Assembly: GCA_937872165.1 (NCBI GenBank)
Contig: CALMOR010000013.1
Span: 1,046-10,666 of the forward strand
Direction: 5' to 3'
DNA: 9,621 bases
Source of the DNA: an uncultured Burkholderiales bacterium
GTDB taxonomy: Bacteria; Pseudomonadota; Gammaproteobacteria; Burkholderiales; Burkholderiaceae_D
The notes beneath the pieces are model-generated. The model was not told the origin of the DNA. It ran no database searches and was given only the letters and a program-made list of their open reading frames with translations. Below, piece by piece: positions 1 to 6,171 of the stretch. How positions within the stretch are numbered: the stretch's first letter is position 1; the number at the start of each line of letters is the position of its first letter. The position numbers and the translations under genes were made by a program.

Positions 1-134
1 ACGAGCAGCAGCGCGAGCCCCCCGAAGGGATCCTTCGCCGAACGCACGGCCTCGCGTGCCGTGTCCGACTTCTTCCGTCCGCGGTGCTCCGCGACGAGCG
101 CCGCGAAGCGCGCTTCCGCTTCGACCGCGGACAT
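1..134 (-). CDS. Dipeptide/oligopeptide ABC transporter permease, DppC-like (N-terminus only)
   Basis: Partial gene: the first 44 codons, read leftward from an ATG at 132-134 and running off the left edge. The peptide begins MSAVEAEARFAAL and has a charged cytoplasmic stretch (HRGRKKSD) before a hydrophobic run starting DPFGGLALLL. This fits the N-terminal cytoplasmic tail and first membrane helix of the second permease (DppC/OppC) of peptide importers. It starts 26 bases after the stop of the substrate-binding protein on the same strand, as expected in a peptide-transporter operon that already has the B-type permease upstream. The Shine-Dalgarno sequence is weak: a GAGG run touches the ATG. 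The assignment rests largely on context, because the diagnostic EAA loop lies outside the window. No other start is visible between the preceding stop and this ATG. Confidence 0.68.
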   Translation of the reverse strand, partial: MSAVEAEARFAALVAEHRGRKKSDTAREAVRSAKDPFGGLALLL

Positions 135-160
135 CCTCGGCGTCTCGTCGTCGCCGCCGT

Positions 161-1735
161 TCACTTCACCGTCACCCACTTCAGCGGCATGTCGTTGGTC
201 GCCATCTGGGTCAGCGTCACGTTCTTCTTGACGGCCCATGCGAGCGCCTGCTGATGCAGCGGCAGATGGCCGATGTCGTCCTCGTGCAGCTTCATCGCCT
301 CGGCGATCATCGCGTCGCGCTTCGGCTCGTCGATCTCGGACTGGATCCTGCCGATCAGCTCGTCGATCTTCGGGTTGCTGTACGAGCCGAGGTTGAACTG
401 CCCGCGGCCGCTCGCGTTGTCGGGCGTGCCGAGGATCGAGTTGAGCGTGTCGTGCGCGTCGATCGTCGACGGCGTCCAGCCGAGCAGATAGAACGACGTG
501 TTGCGCGACAGGATCTTCGGGAAGTAGAGCGTCTTGGTCTCGGCCTGCAGGTTCACCTTGACGTTGATGCGCGCGAGCATCGCGGCCACCGCCTGGCAGA
601 TCTCCGAGTCGTTGACGTAGCGGTCGTTCGGGCAGTTCATGCCGACCTCGAAGCCGCTCGCGTAGCCGGCGTCGGCCATCAGCTTCTTCGCCGCCTCGAC
701 GTCGTACGGCAGGCGCTTGTTGAGGTCCGGCACGAACCCGTGCACGCCGGGCGCGATCATCAGGGCGCTCGGCGTCGACGCGCCGCGCATGACCTTGGCC
801 TTGATGGTCTCGATGTCGATCGCCTGATAGAAGGCCTGCCGCACGCGCTTGTCCTTGAACGGGTTCTTGCCCTTGATGTTCGAGTACAGCAGTTCGTCGC
901 GCTTCTGGTCCATGCCGATGAAGATGGTGCGCAGTTCCGGTCCCTGCAGCACCTTGGTATTGCCGCCCGAGTTGATGCGCGCGATGTCCTGCTGCGGCAC
1001 CGGCTCCATCATGTCGACCTCGCCGGAGATCAGCGCGGCCACGCGGGTCGACGGATTGCCGATCGGCGTGAAGATCGCCTCGTCGACGTTGCCGTCGACC
1101 TTGCCCCAGTAGTTGAGGTTGCGGACCAGCACCGTGCGCGTGCCCGGCTCGCGCGACTTGAGGCGATACGGGCCCGTGCCGTTGGCCTTGAACGACGCGG
1201 TGTTCTCGACGCCCTTCCGCTTGTCGACCGGCTTCTCGGCCTTGTTGTCGATGCACCACTTCTTGCTGAAGATCATCCAGCGCGTGAAGTTGTTCGGCAG
1301 GATCGGATACGGCGACCTGGTCTCGACGTCGATCGTGTGGTCGTCGACCTTGCGGATCTCCTTGATCGCGCCGACATAGGTCTTCACGTCCGACCCGTCG
1401 GCGAGCGCGCGCTGGTACGAGAAGATCACGTCGTCGGCGGTGAACGGCGTGCCGTCGTGGAAGGTCACGTTCCTGCGCAGGTTGAAGCGCCACACCGTCG
1501 GCGACGACTGCTTCCAGTCGGTCGCGAGGCCCGGCACCGGCTTCAGATCGCGGTCCAGGTCGACCAGCGACTCGTAGACGTTGTTGAGGAAGCCGAGCTG
1601 CAGCGACTCGTTCAGCGAGTGCGGATCCATCGACAGCGGATCGCCCTGGTTGGCGAAGCGGAAGGTCGCCGCGTGGGCGGTCGCGGCGATCGCGGTGCCG
1701 AGCAAGGCGGCTGCGAACAGGTTTCTGGCGTTCAT
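161..1735 (-). CDS. Periplasmic substrate-binding protein of a peptide ABC transporter (family 5, DppA/OppA type)
   Basis: A 524-residue protein, the usual length for family-5 solute-binding proteins, which capture dipeptides, oligopeptides or related ligands in the periplasm and deliver them to the membrane permeases. It has a Sec signal peptide with a hydrophobic core and an AHA-A cleavage site after residue 22, and no lipobox, so it should be soluble in the periplasm. Family hallmarks are GDPLSMDPHS near residue 31, the pattern WRFNLRRNVTFHDGTPFTADD at 82-102 continuing into VIFSYQRA, NGTGPYRL near 185, and a C-terminal HEDDIGHLPLHQQALAW segment. The start follows an AGGGA Shine-Dalgarno sequence at a suitable distance. 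It lies 67 bases after the M20 hydrolase gene and 26 bases before the next permease. Ligand specificity cannot be read from sequence; the neighbouring amidohydrolase suggests a small peptide or N-acyl amino acid. Confidence 0.93.
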   Translation of the reverse strand: MNARNLFAAALLGTAIAATAHAATFRFANQGDPLSMDPHSLNESLQLGFLNNVYESLVDLDRDLKPVPGLATDWKQSSPTVWRFNLRRNVTFHDGTPFTADDVIFSYQRALADGSDVKTYVGAIKEIRKVDDHTIDVETRSPYPILPNNFTRWMIFSKKWCIDNKAEKPVDKRKGVENTASFKANGTGPYRLKSREPGTRTVLVRNLNYWGKVDGNVDEAIFTPIGNPSTRVAALISGEVDMMEPVPQQDIARINSGGNTKVLQGPELRTIFIGMDQKRDELLYSNIKGKNPFKDKRVRQAFYQAIDIETIKAKVMRGASTPSALMIAPGVHGFVPDLNKRLPYDVEAAKKLMADAGYASGFEVGMNCPNDRYVNDSEICQAVAAMLARINVKVNLQAETKTLYFPKILSRNTSFYLLGWTPSTIDAHDTLNSILGTPDNASGRGQFNLGSYSNPKIDELIGRIQSEIDEPKRDAMIAEAMKLHEDDIGHLPLHQQALAWAVKKNVTLTQMATNDMPLKWVTVK

Positions 1736-1802
1736 CGAAAGTCCCTGGAAGATCGTTGACGAGGATCGGTACGGCGGACAGGCGGCGGTTGAGACGGACG
1801 GC

Positions 1803-3023
1803 TCAACGCGGCATCGAGCGCTCGGCGAGCGCGACGAAGAGCGCGGCGCCGATCGGCAGCACGTCGTCGTTGAAATCGTAGCGGGTGTTGTGCAGCAGCA
1901 CGCCCCGGTCGGCGCCGCCCTGGCCGAGTCGCAGATAGGCGCCCGGGCGTTCCATCAGCATGAACGAGAAGTCCTCCGCGCCCATCGACGGCGGCAGGTC
2001 GCGCACGACGCGGTCCGCGCCGACCAGCGCCTGCGCCACGTCGGCCGCGAAGCGCGCCTCCCGCGGCGAGTTGATGGTGGCCGGATAGAGCCGGTCGTAG
2101 GTGCAGGTCGCGCTCGCACCGAAGCCTTCGGCGATCGACGTGCAGAGGCGCGTGAGCCGCGCCTCGATGTTCTCCTGAACCGACGCCTTGAAGCTGCGAG
2201 CGGTGCCGATCAGCTTCACCTCGCCGGGGATGACCGAGAACGCGTCCATGTCGCCGGCCTGCATCGCGGCGATGGTCACGACCGCAGAATCGATCGGACT
2301 GACGTTGCGCGCGACGATGCTCTGGACCGCCGTGATGACGTGCCCCGCGACGACGACCGGGTCGACCGCGAGATAGGGATGGGCGCCGTGGCCGCCGCGG
2401 CCGGTGATCGTGATGCGGAAGCGGTCGGCTGCCGCCATCATCGGCCCGTCGTTGATGCCGATCGTGCCGGCGGGCAGGCTCGGCCAGTTGTGCATCGCGT
2501 ACACCGTGTCGCACGGGAAACGATCGAAGAGGCCGTCCTCGATCATCGCCCGCGCGCCCGCATGGCCTTCCTCGCCGGGCTGGAAGATGAAGTGCACGGT
2601 GCCGTCGAAGTCGCGCGTCGCGGCGAGTTGGCGCGCGGCGCCGAGCAGCATCGTCGTGTGTCCGTCGTGGCCGCAGGCATGCATGCGATGCGGGTGCGAC
2701 GACCTGTGCGCGAAGCCGTTGACCTCGGCGATCGGCAACGCGTCCATGTCGGCGCGCAGCCCGATGGTCCGCGGCGACGGTCGATCGCCGGCGGCCGGCC
2801 TTCCCTTCAGCACGCCGACGACGCCGGTGCGGCCGACGCCGGCGTGGGTCTCGATGCCGAACGACTTCAACCGTTGCTCGACGATGGCGGCCGTGCGCAC
2901 TTCCTCGAAGCCGAGTTCGGGATGCGCGTGGAGGTCGCGACGGATCGCGACGAGGTCGGGATGGAACGCGCGGATCGCATCGATGGTGCGAGAGGCCAGC
3001 GGTCCTTCGACCGGCTTGTTCAT
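1803..3023 (-). CDS. M20D-family amidohydrolase (hippurate hydrolase / N-acyl-amino acid hydrolase type)
   Basis: A 406-residue cytoplasmic metallohydrolase that should cleave the amide bond of N-acyl amino acids or small peptides. The N-terminal part has the M20D opening RRDLHAHPELGFEE at 28-41. The metal site is complete: Cys117 and His119 in HACGHDGH, Glu151-Glu152 in FQPGEEG (catalytic base and metal ligand), His178 in MHNWP, and His378 in LLHNTRYDFND. The lid/dimerisation domain follows GRGGHGAHPY near 208. There is no signal peptide. The start is 10 bases past the permease stop; an AAGGG Shine-Dalgarno sequence overlaps that stop, so translation is probably coupled. Its place inside a peptide-transporter operon suggests it processes the imported substrate. 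Family membership is firm. The substrate (hippurate, indole-acetyl or other N-acyl amino acid, or a dipeptide) is unknown. Confidence 0.92.
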   Translation of the reverse strand: MNKPVEGPLASRTIDAIRAFHPDLVAIRRDLHAHPELGFEEVRTAAIVEQRLKSFGIETHAGVGRTGVVGVLKGRPAAGDRPSPRTIGLRADMDALPIAEVNGFAHRSSHPHRMHACGHDGHTTMLLGAARQLAATRDFDGTVHFIFQPGEEGHAGARAMIEDGLFDRFPCDTVYAMHNWPSLPAGTIGINDGPMMAAADRFRITITGRGGHGAHPYLAVDPVVVAGHVITAVQSIVARNVSPIDSAVVTIAAMQAGDMDAFSVIPGEVKLIGTARSFKASVQENIEARLTRLCTSIAEGFGASATCTYDRLYPATINSPREARFAADVAQALVGADRVVRDLPPSMGAEDFSFMLMERPGAYLRLGQGGADRGVLLHNTRYDFNDDVLPIGAALFVALAERSMPR

Positions 3024-3033
3024 CGACGCCCTT

Positions 3034-4014
3034 TCAATGGGTCGCGGTGCGCTCGATGCGCAGCCGCGGATCGACGACGAAGTAGAGCAGGTCGACGACG
3101 AGGTTGATGACGACGAAGATCAATGCGATCAGGCACAGGTAGGCGGCCATCACCGGGATGTCCGCCACGCCGACCGACTGGATGAACAGCAGGCCCATGC
3201 CCGGCCACTGGAACACGGTCTCGGTGACGATCGCGAACGCGATGATGCCGCCGAGTTGCAGGCCGGTGATCGTGATGACCGGGACCAGCGTGTTCTTCAG
3301 CGCGTGGCCGAAGTTGATCGCGCGGCGCGAGAGGCCGCGGGCCCGCGCGAACTTGATGTAGTCGGCACGCAGCACCTCGAGCATCTCGGAGCGCACGAGG
3401 CGAAGGATCAGCGTCAGCTGGAAGAGGCAGAGCGTGATCGACGGCAGGATCAGATGGCGCCAGCCGTCGATCGACAGGAAGCCGGTGGTCCACCAGCCGA
3501 GTGCATCGGTCTCGCCGCGACCGTACGACGGCAACCATCCGAGCAGCACCGCGAAGACCAGGATCAGCAGGATGCCGATCAGGAAGGTGGGCAACGACAC
3601 GCCGAGGAGCGACAGCGTGAGCAACGTCTGCGCGAGCCAGCCGTTGCGCCGGAGTGCCGTGTAGACGCCGGCCGGCACGCCGACCACGATGGCGAGGAGC
3701 GCGGCCGCGAAGCTCAGCTCGAGCGTGGCCGGCAGGCGCTCGCGGATCAGCGACGAGACCTTGCGGCCTTCGCGCAGCGACAGTCCGAAGTCGCCGGTGG
3801 CCGCGTTGCCGACGAAGCGCGCGAACTGGATCACGAAGGGCTTGTCGAGTCCGAGCCCCTCGCGCAGCGCCGCGCGCTCGGCGGGCGACGCATCCTGACC
3901 GACCATGAACGCCACCGGGTCGCCGGTGAACTGGAACAGCATGAACGACACGAACGCCACGGCCAGCATGACGAGCACGGCCTGGAACGCGCGGCGCAGT
4001 ACGAATGCGAGCAT
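3034..4014 (-). CDS. Dipeptide/oligopeptide ABC transporter permease, DppB-like
   Basis: A 326-residue inner-membrane permease of the peptide/nickel importer family. The first helix begins immediately (MLAFVLRRAFQAVLVMLAVA), as in DppB and OppB. It is followed by FQFTGDPV, the periplasmic segment ERAALREGLGLDKPF near 46-60, and FGLSLR near 76. The EAA loop that contacts the ATPase lies around 219-245 (YIKFARARGLSRRAINFGHA). The conserved TETVFQWPGMG occurs at 264-274, and the C-terminus has DPRLRIER. The frame stays open upstream to an ATG at 4212, but the added 66 residues are polar and unlike the family, so the start at 4014 was chosen. No clear Shine-Dalgarno sequence precedes it; the upstream stretch is pyrimidine-rich. 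This is the first gene of the minus-strand operon and is read from the structured leader to its right. No ATPase gene lies in the window; it may follow beyond the left edge. Confidence 0.93.
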   Translation of the reverse strand: MLAFVLRRAFQAVLVMLAVAFVSFMLFQFTGDPVAFMVGQDASPAERAALREGLGLDKPFVIQFARFVGNAATGDFGLSLREGRKVSSLIRERLPATLELSFAAALLAIVVGVPAGVYTALRRNGWLAQTLLTLSLLGVSLPTFLIGILLILVFAVLLGWLPSYGRGETDALGWWTTGFLSIDGWRHLILPSITLCLFQLTLILRLVRSEMLEVLRADYIKFARARGLSRRAINFGHALKNTLVPVITITGLQLGGIIAFAIVTETVFQWPGMGLLFIQSVGVADIPVMAAYLCLIALIFVVINLVVDLLYFVVDPRLRIERTATH

Positions 4015-4073
4015 CGGGTCGGAGTCGGGAGGGGAGGGCGGATGCCCGGCGCGTCGCATCGAGGCCGGGTCTG

Positions 4074-4097
4074 CGGGCCGCGCTTCCGCGCGGCCCG
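4074..4097 (-). promoter_or_regulatory. Strong leader hairpin with GNRA tetraloop upstream of the DppB-like gene
   Basis: A perfect inverted repeat with 10-bp all-G/C arms (4074-4083 and 4088-4097) around a 4-base loop. On the minus strand, the sense of the transporter operon, the loop reads GGAA, which fits the GNRA tetraloop rule and is closed by a C-G pair. The RNA hairpin should be extremely stable. It ends about 60 bases before the permease start codon. No U-run follows it on either strand, so it is not a standard intrinsic terminator. It could stabilise the 5' end, act as a translational control element or be a binding site. The structure is seen directly; the role is inferred. Confidence 0.55.
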
Positions 4098-4141
4098 GTC
4101 GATCATGCCGAAGAGGTCGGAGAGCGTCAATGGAAGTCGAC

Positions 4142-4160
4142 CGACCGCGTGACGCGGTCG
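4142..4160. promoter_or_regulatory. Palindromic element (8-bp arms, 3-base loop)
   Basis: A perfect inverted repeat, CGACCGCG then TGA then CGCGGTCG. It lies about 50 bases downstream of the candidate minus-strand promoter and about 130 bases before the permease start. It could be an operator for a dimeric regulator or a second hairpin in the leader RNA. The inverted repeat is certain. The function is not, because short palindromes of C and G arise easily at this base composition. Confidence 0.35.
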
Positions 4161-4207
4161 CGGTGCCCGCAACGCAGGGCTCGCTCCGATCGCCACGACA
4201 CCCGTCG

Positions 4208-4235
4208 CTCATAGGGGAAATGTGGTGCTTTCCAA
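4208..4235 (-). promoter_or_regulatory. Candidate sigma-70 promoter for the peptide-transporter operon
   Basis: On the minus strand, TTGGAA (plus coordinates 4230-4235) is separated by 16 bases from TATGAG (4208-4213). Each hexamer matches the consensus at four of six positions. It lies in the AT-richest patch between the divergent genes and would give a leader of roughly 185 bases before the permease start at 4014, containing both inverted repeats. This is a prediction by eye; the spacing is within range but the match is only moderate. Confidence 0.35.
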
Positions 4236-4290
4236 AAAGACATGGTTTACACTTTGCCGCGCTCGAAGACCCCCTTTTTCATAGGGGAAA
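4209..4290. repeat. 12-bp direct repeat pair (TCATAGGGGAAA)
   Basis: The exact 12-mer TCATAGGGGAAA occurs at 4209-4220 and again at 4279-4290, a centre-to-centre distance of 70 bp, in the same orientation. The flanking bases differ, so these are two discrete boxes and not a longer duplication. The left copy overlaps the -10 element of the candidate minus-strand promoter. Paired boxes in a divergent promoter region may bind a regulator; no known box was recognised. Confidence 0.45.
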
Positions 4291-4470
4291 CCGGTCCCCG
4301 GATCGATCGTGCGGCAGGGTTGGTCGAACAGCTTCGCGACAGGTCCGCGGTTTCGTTCGAAGGCCGTCGCGGTCATCGAAGTCGCACGTGTTCCGCGTCG
4401 GGCAGGTCGGGCAGGCGGACCCGCACCGAAGCGCCCGATCGTCGAACATCCGTTCCGGAGGTTCGTTCGT

Positions 4471-4503
4471 ATGCACTTCAACAGCACTTCACCGCTCAAA
4501 TAG
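4471..4503 (+). CDS. Possible 10-residue leader peptide upstream of the SWIB gene
   Basis: A short ORF, MHFNSTSPLK then TAG. A strong Shine-Dalgarno match, GGAGGT at 4457-4462, is placed 8-9 bases before its ATG. Its stop codon (4501-4503) overlaps the AGGAG ribosome-binding site of the SWIB gene (4502-4506). A ribosome finishing this peptide would therefore be delivered to the next start, which suits translational coupling or control. It has no run of a single amino acid typical of attenuation peptides. Its low-GC codons (CAC, TTC, AAC, ACT, TCA, AAA) differ from those of the surrounding genes. It could be a chance ORF, since it is only 11 codons long; the strength and placement of the ribosome-binding site are the main arguments. 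Confidence 0.3.
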   Translation: MHFNSTSPLK

Positions 4504-4512
4504 GAGAACCAT

Positions 4513-4899
4513 ATGGCTACTGCAAAGAAGGTCCCGGCCAAGAAGGCCCCGGCCAAGAAGGCGGCTGCAAAGAAGGCACCGGTGGCAAAGAAGGCAGCGG
4601 TCGCCACCAAGGCGCCCGCCAAGAAGGCCGCCGCCAAGAAGACCGCTGCCCGCACGCCCAACGCCGCGTTCATGAAGGCCATGACGCCAAGCCCTGCACT
4701 CGCTGCGGTGATTGGCGCGATGGCCGTGCCGCGTACCGAGGTCACGAGCAAGCTGTGGGCCTACATCAAGAAGAACAACCTGCAGGATCCGGCTTCGAAG
4801 CGCTTCATCAACGCCGACGACAAGTTGAAGGCGGTCTTCGGCAAGCCGCGGGTCGACATGTTCGAGATGACCCGTCTCGTGCAGGGTCACCTGAAGTAG
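4513..4899 (+). CDS. SWIB/MDM2 domain protein with histone H1-like lysine/alanine-rich N-terminal tail
   Basis: A 128-residue DNA-associated protein in two parts. Residues 1 to about 47 are a low-complexity basic tail made of repeated AKKA/AKKAP units, resembling the C-terminal tail of eukaryotic histone H1 and bacterial H1-like proteins. Residues about 52-128 form a complete SWIB domain: MTPSPALAAVIGAMAVPRTE, then SKLWAYIKKNNLQDP, FINADDKLKAVFGK, and VDMFEMTRLVQGHL. SWIB domains occur in eukaryotic chromatin-remodelling complexes and, in bacteria, in chlamydiae and proteobacteria. A nucleoid-associated role is likely but inferred. The start has a good AGGAG Shine-Dalgarno sequence 6 bases upstream. 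The gene stands alone and is closed by an intrinsic terminator. The repeated AAGAAGGC-type units in its 5' half could expand or contract between strains. Confidence 0.92.
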   Translation: MATAKKVPAKKAPAKKAAAKKAPVAKKAAVATKAPAKKAAAKKTAARTPNAAFMKAMTPSPALAAVIGAMAVPRTEVTSKLWAYIKKNNLQDPASKRFINADDKLKAVFGKPRVDMFEMTRLVQGHLK

Positions 4900-4920
4900 G
4901 TCGTCGCAGTCGTGGTACGG

Positions 4921-4946
4921 AGCCCGGCATGCCGGGCTTTTTTTTT
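4921..4946 (+). terminator. Rho-independent terminator of the SWIB gene
   Basis: The perfect palindrome AGCCCGGCATGCCGGGCT is followed at once by an unbroken run of nine T (4938-4946), about 20 bases after the SWIB stop codon. On the opposite strand no T-run follows the hairpin, so it should act only on plus-strand transcripts. The convergent racemase gene ends 10 bases to the right. Confidence 0.93.
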
Positions 4947-4955
4947 CGCGCGCGC

Positions 4956-6104
4956 TCAGTGGCTCTCGACGAGTCGTCGTGCCGCCGACTCGTCGAGTCC
5001 CCATCGCCGCAGTACGTCGACGGCCGCGGGCAGCTCGGCGATCGAAGGCGGCTTCGACGCGGGCGTGCGGTCGAAGCGCGGTGCCGGCGCGGGCTGCACG
5101 ACGCCGTCGATCTCGACGAAGGTCGAACGTGCGACGTTGTGTGCATGCCGCGGCGCCTCGTTCCAGTCGAGCACCGGCGCGAAGCACGCGTCGCTGCCTT
5201 CGAGGAGCGCGCACCACGCGTCGCGCGTGCGGGTCATGAAGAGCGCGGCGATCTTCTCCTTCAGATCCGGCCACGCCGGGCGGTCCATCTGTTCGTCGAA
5301 GGCCGGATCCGTGATGCCGCAGCGCTCGCGCAGCGTCGCGTAGAACTGCGGCTCGATCGCGCCGACCGCGACGTAGCGGCCGTCCGCGCATCGGTAGGTG
5401 TCGTAGAACGGCGCGCCGCCGTCGAGCATGTTGGCGCCGCGCTCGTCGTTCCACCAGCCGTTGGCCGCGAAGCCGTACATCATCGTCGACAGCAGCGCGG
5501 CCCCGTCGCTCATCGCGGCGTCGACCACCTGTCCGCGGCCCGAGCCTTTCGCTTCGAGAAGCGCGGCGAGCACGCCCACCGCGAGCAGCATCGCGCCGCC
5601 GCCGAAGTCGCCGACGTAATTGAGCGGGATCGTCGGCTTCGCGCCGCGCGGGCCGATCGCATGCAGGGCGCCGCTGATCGCGATGTAGTTGATGTCGTGG
5701 CCCGCCGCCCCCGACAGCGGACCGTGCTGGCCCCAGCCGGTCATGCGCCCGTACACGAGGCGCGGATTGCGCTCGCGGCACGGCTCGGGCCCGAGGCCGA
5801 GCCGTTCCATCGTGCCCGGACGGAAGCCCTCGATCAGCGCGTCGGCGCGTTCGATGACGCCGAGCACCGAGTCGACGGCGCCGGGTCGCTTGAGGTCCAC
5901 CGAGAGCGTCGCGCGGCCGCGCGCCATCAGGTCGAAGCGAGGGTCCGCGGGAATGACGTGGGCGGTGGCGCCGCCGGCGGCCGTGCGCGGACGATCGACG
6001 CGCAACACTTCGGCGCCGAGGTCGGACAGCACCATCGCGCAGAACGGAGCCGGCCCTATGCCGACCATCTCGACGACCTTCATACCGCTCAGCGGGCCTG
6101 CCAT
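4956..6104 (-). CDS. Alpha-methylacyl-CoA racemase (family III CoA-transferase fold)
   Basis: A 382-residue cytoplasmic enzyme that interconverts the (2R) and (2S) forms of 2-methyl-branched acyl-CoA esters, a step needed before beta-oxidation of branched fatty acids. The fold is that of the CaiB/BaiF family: MAGPLSGMKVVEM at the start, SDLGAEVLRVDRP at 27-39, and EGFRPGTMERLGLGP near 92-106. Three residues separate the racemase from true CoA-transferases and all are present: His136 in SGAAGHDINY, Asp166 in NYVGDFGGGAM, and Glu251 in GAIEPQFY. They correspond to His126, Asp156 and Glu241 of the Mycobacterium tuberculosis enzyme with a constant offset of ten. The start has an AAGGA Shine-Dalgarno sequence 8 bases upstream. 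The gene diverges from the molybdopterin oxidoreductase across 67 bases and converges with the SWIB gene. The acyl-CoA ligase beginning at the right edge fits the same lipid-degradation theme. Confidence 0.93.
   Translation of the reverse strand: MAGPLSGMKVVEMVGIGPAPFCAMVLSDLGAEVLRVDRPRTAAGGATAHVIPADPRFDLMARGRATLSVDLKRPGAVDSVLGVIERADALIEGFRPGTMERLGLGPEPCRERNPRLVYGRMTGWGQHGPLSGAAGHDINYIAISGALHAIGPRGAKPTIPLNYVGDFGGGAMLLAVGVLAALLEAKGSGRGQVVDAAMSDGAALLSTMMYGFAANGWWNDERGANMLDGGAPFYDTYRCADGRYVAVGAIEPQFYATLRERCGITDPAFDEQMDRPAWPDLKEKIAALFMTRTRDAWCALLEGSDACFAPVLDWNEAPRHAHNVARSTFVEIDGVVQPAPAPRFDRTPASKPPSIAELPAAVDVLRRWGLDESAARRLVESH
4965..4997. repeat. Inverted repeat inside the 3' end of the racemase gene
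   Basis: Perfect 11-bp arms, CTCGACGAGTC (4965-4975) and GACTCGTCGAG (4987-4997), separated by 11 bases, within the codons for the last dozen residues of the racemase. The transcript could form a hairpin just before its stop codon. No T-run follows on the minus strand, so it does not look like an intrinsic terminator. It may protect the 3' end of the mRNA or be a by-product of coding for DESAARRLVES. Confidence 0.35.
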
Positions 6105-6141
6105 GCGAGGTATCCTTCAGCGCTGTTCCGACCCGTCTCGA

Positions 6142-6160
6142 CGAAGGGCGGGTCCCTTCG
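6142..6160. promoter_or_regulatory. Palindrome in the divergent racemase/oxidoreductase promoter region
   Basis: A perfect inverted repeat, CGAAGGG then CGGGT then CCCTTCG, lies in the 67-base gap between the divergent starts at 6104 and 6172. An overlapping shorter repeat, GACCCG (6130-6135) with CGGGTC (6149-6154), offers an alternative pairing. The position, 11 bases before the oxidoreductase start, would suit an operator controlling one or both genes, or a hairpin in the oxidoreductase leader. No family-specific operator was recognised. Confidence 0.35.
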
Positions 6161-6171
6161 ACAGGCCATCC

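Larger units (their letters stand above)
4015..4512. other. Divergent control region between the peptide-transporter operon and the SWIB gene
   Basis: About 500 bases without a convincing conserved protein-coding gene on either strand. The left part (4015-4200) is very GC-rich and carries two perfect inverted repeats, placed in the predicted leader of the minus-strand operon. The middle (4208-4290) is locally AT-richer and holds a candidate minus-strand promoter and a 12-bp direct repeat. The right part (4291-4512) should be the promoter and leader of the SWIB gene; I could not pick a convincing plus-strand promoter there, but a short ORF with a good ribosome-binding site lies at 4471-4503. 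Long open frames cross the region, but their translations are arginine-rich, low-complexity products of high GC. Confidence 0.7.

Noticed and set aside
56..1759. Long plus-strand open frame opposite the binding-protein gene
   Set aside because: Rich in arginine, valine, leucine and aspartate with no recognisable domain. The minus strand encodes a full family-5 binding protein with signal peptide.
4015..4212. 66-residue N-terminal extension of the DppB-like permease
   Set aside because: The extension is polar and proline/arginine-rich, unlike any DppB, and the family normally starts directly with the first membrane helix, as from 4014.
4246..4285. Plus-strand promoter beginning with the lac-like TTTACACTTT at 4246-4255
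   Set aside because: No acceptable -10 hexamer lies 16-18 bases downstream; the nearest AT-rich hexamer is about 28 bases away.
4209..4751. Minus-strand ORF with apparent membrane helices
   Set aside because: The hydrophobic AAAFLAGA-type runs are the reverse complement of the lysine/alanine repeats of the SWIB protein. The SWIB frame has the domain match and the ribosome-binding site.
6149..6170. Fragment of a dispersed intergenic repeat (CCCTTCGACAGGC-like)
   Set aside because: The resemblance covers only about a dozen bases and the expected second half is absent, so a repeat element cannot be claimed.
5689..6171. Extended N-terminus of the molybdopterin oxidoreductase
   Set aside because: It is antisense to the racemase coding region and its translation has no domain. 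The start at 6172 gives a normal-length protein.
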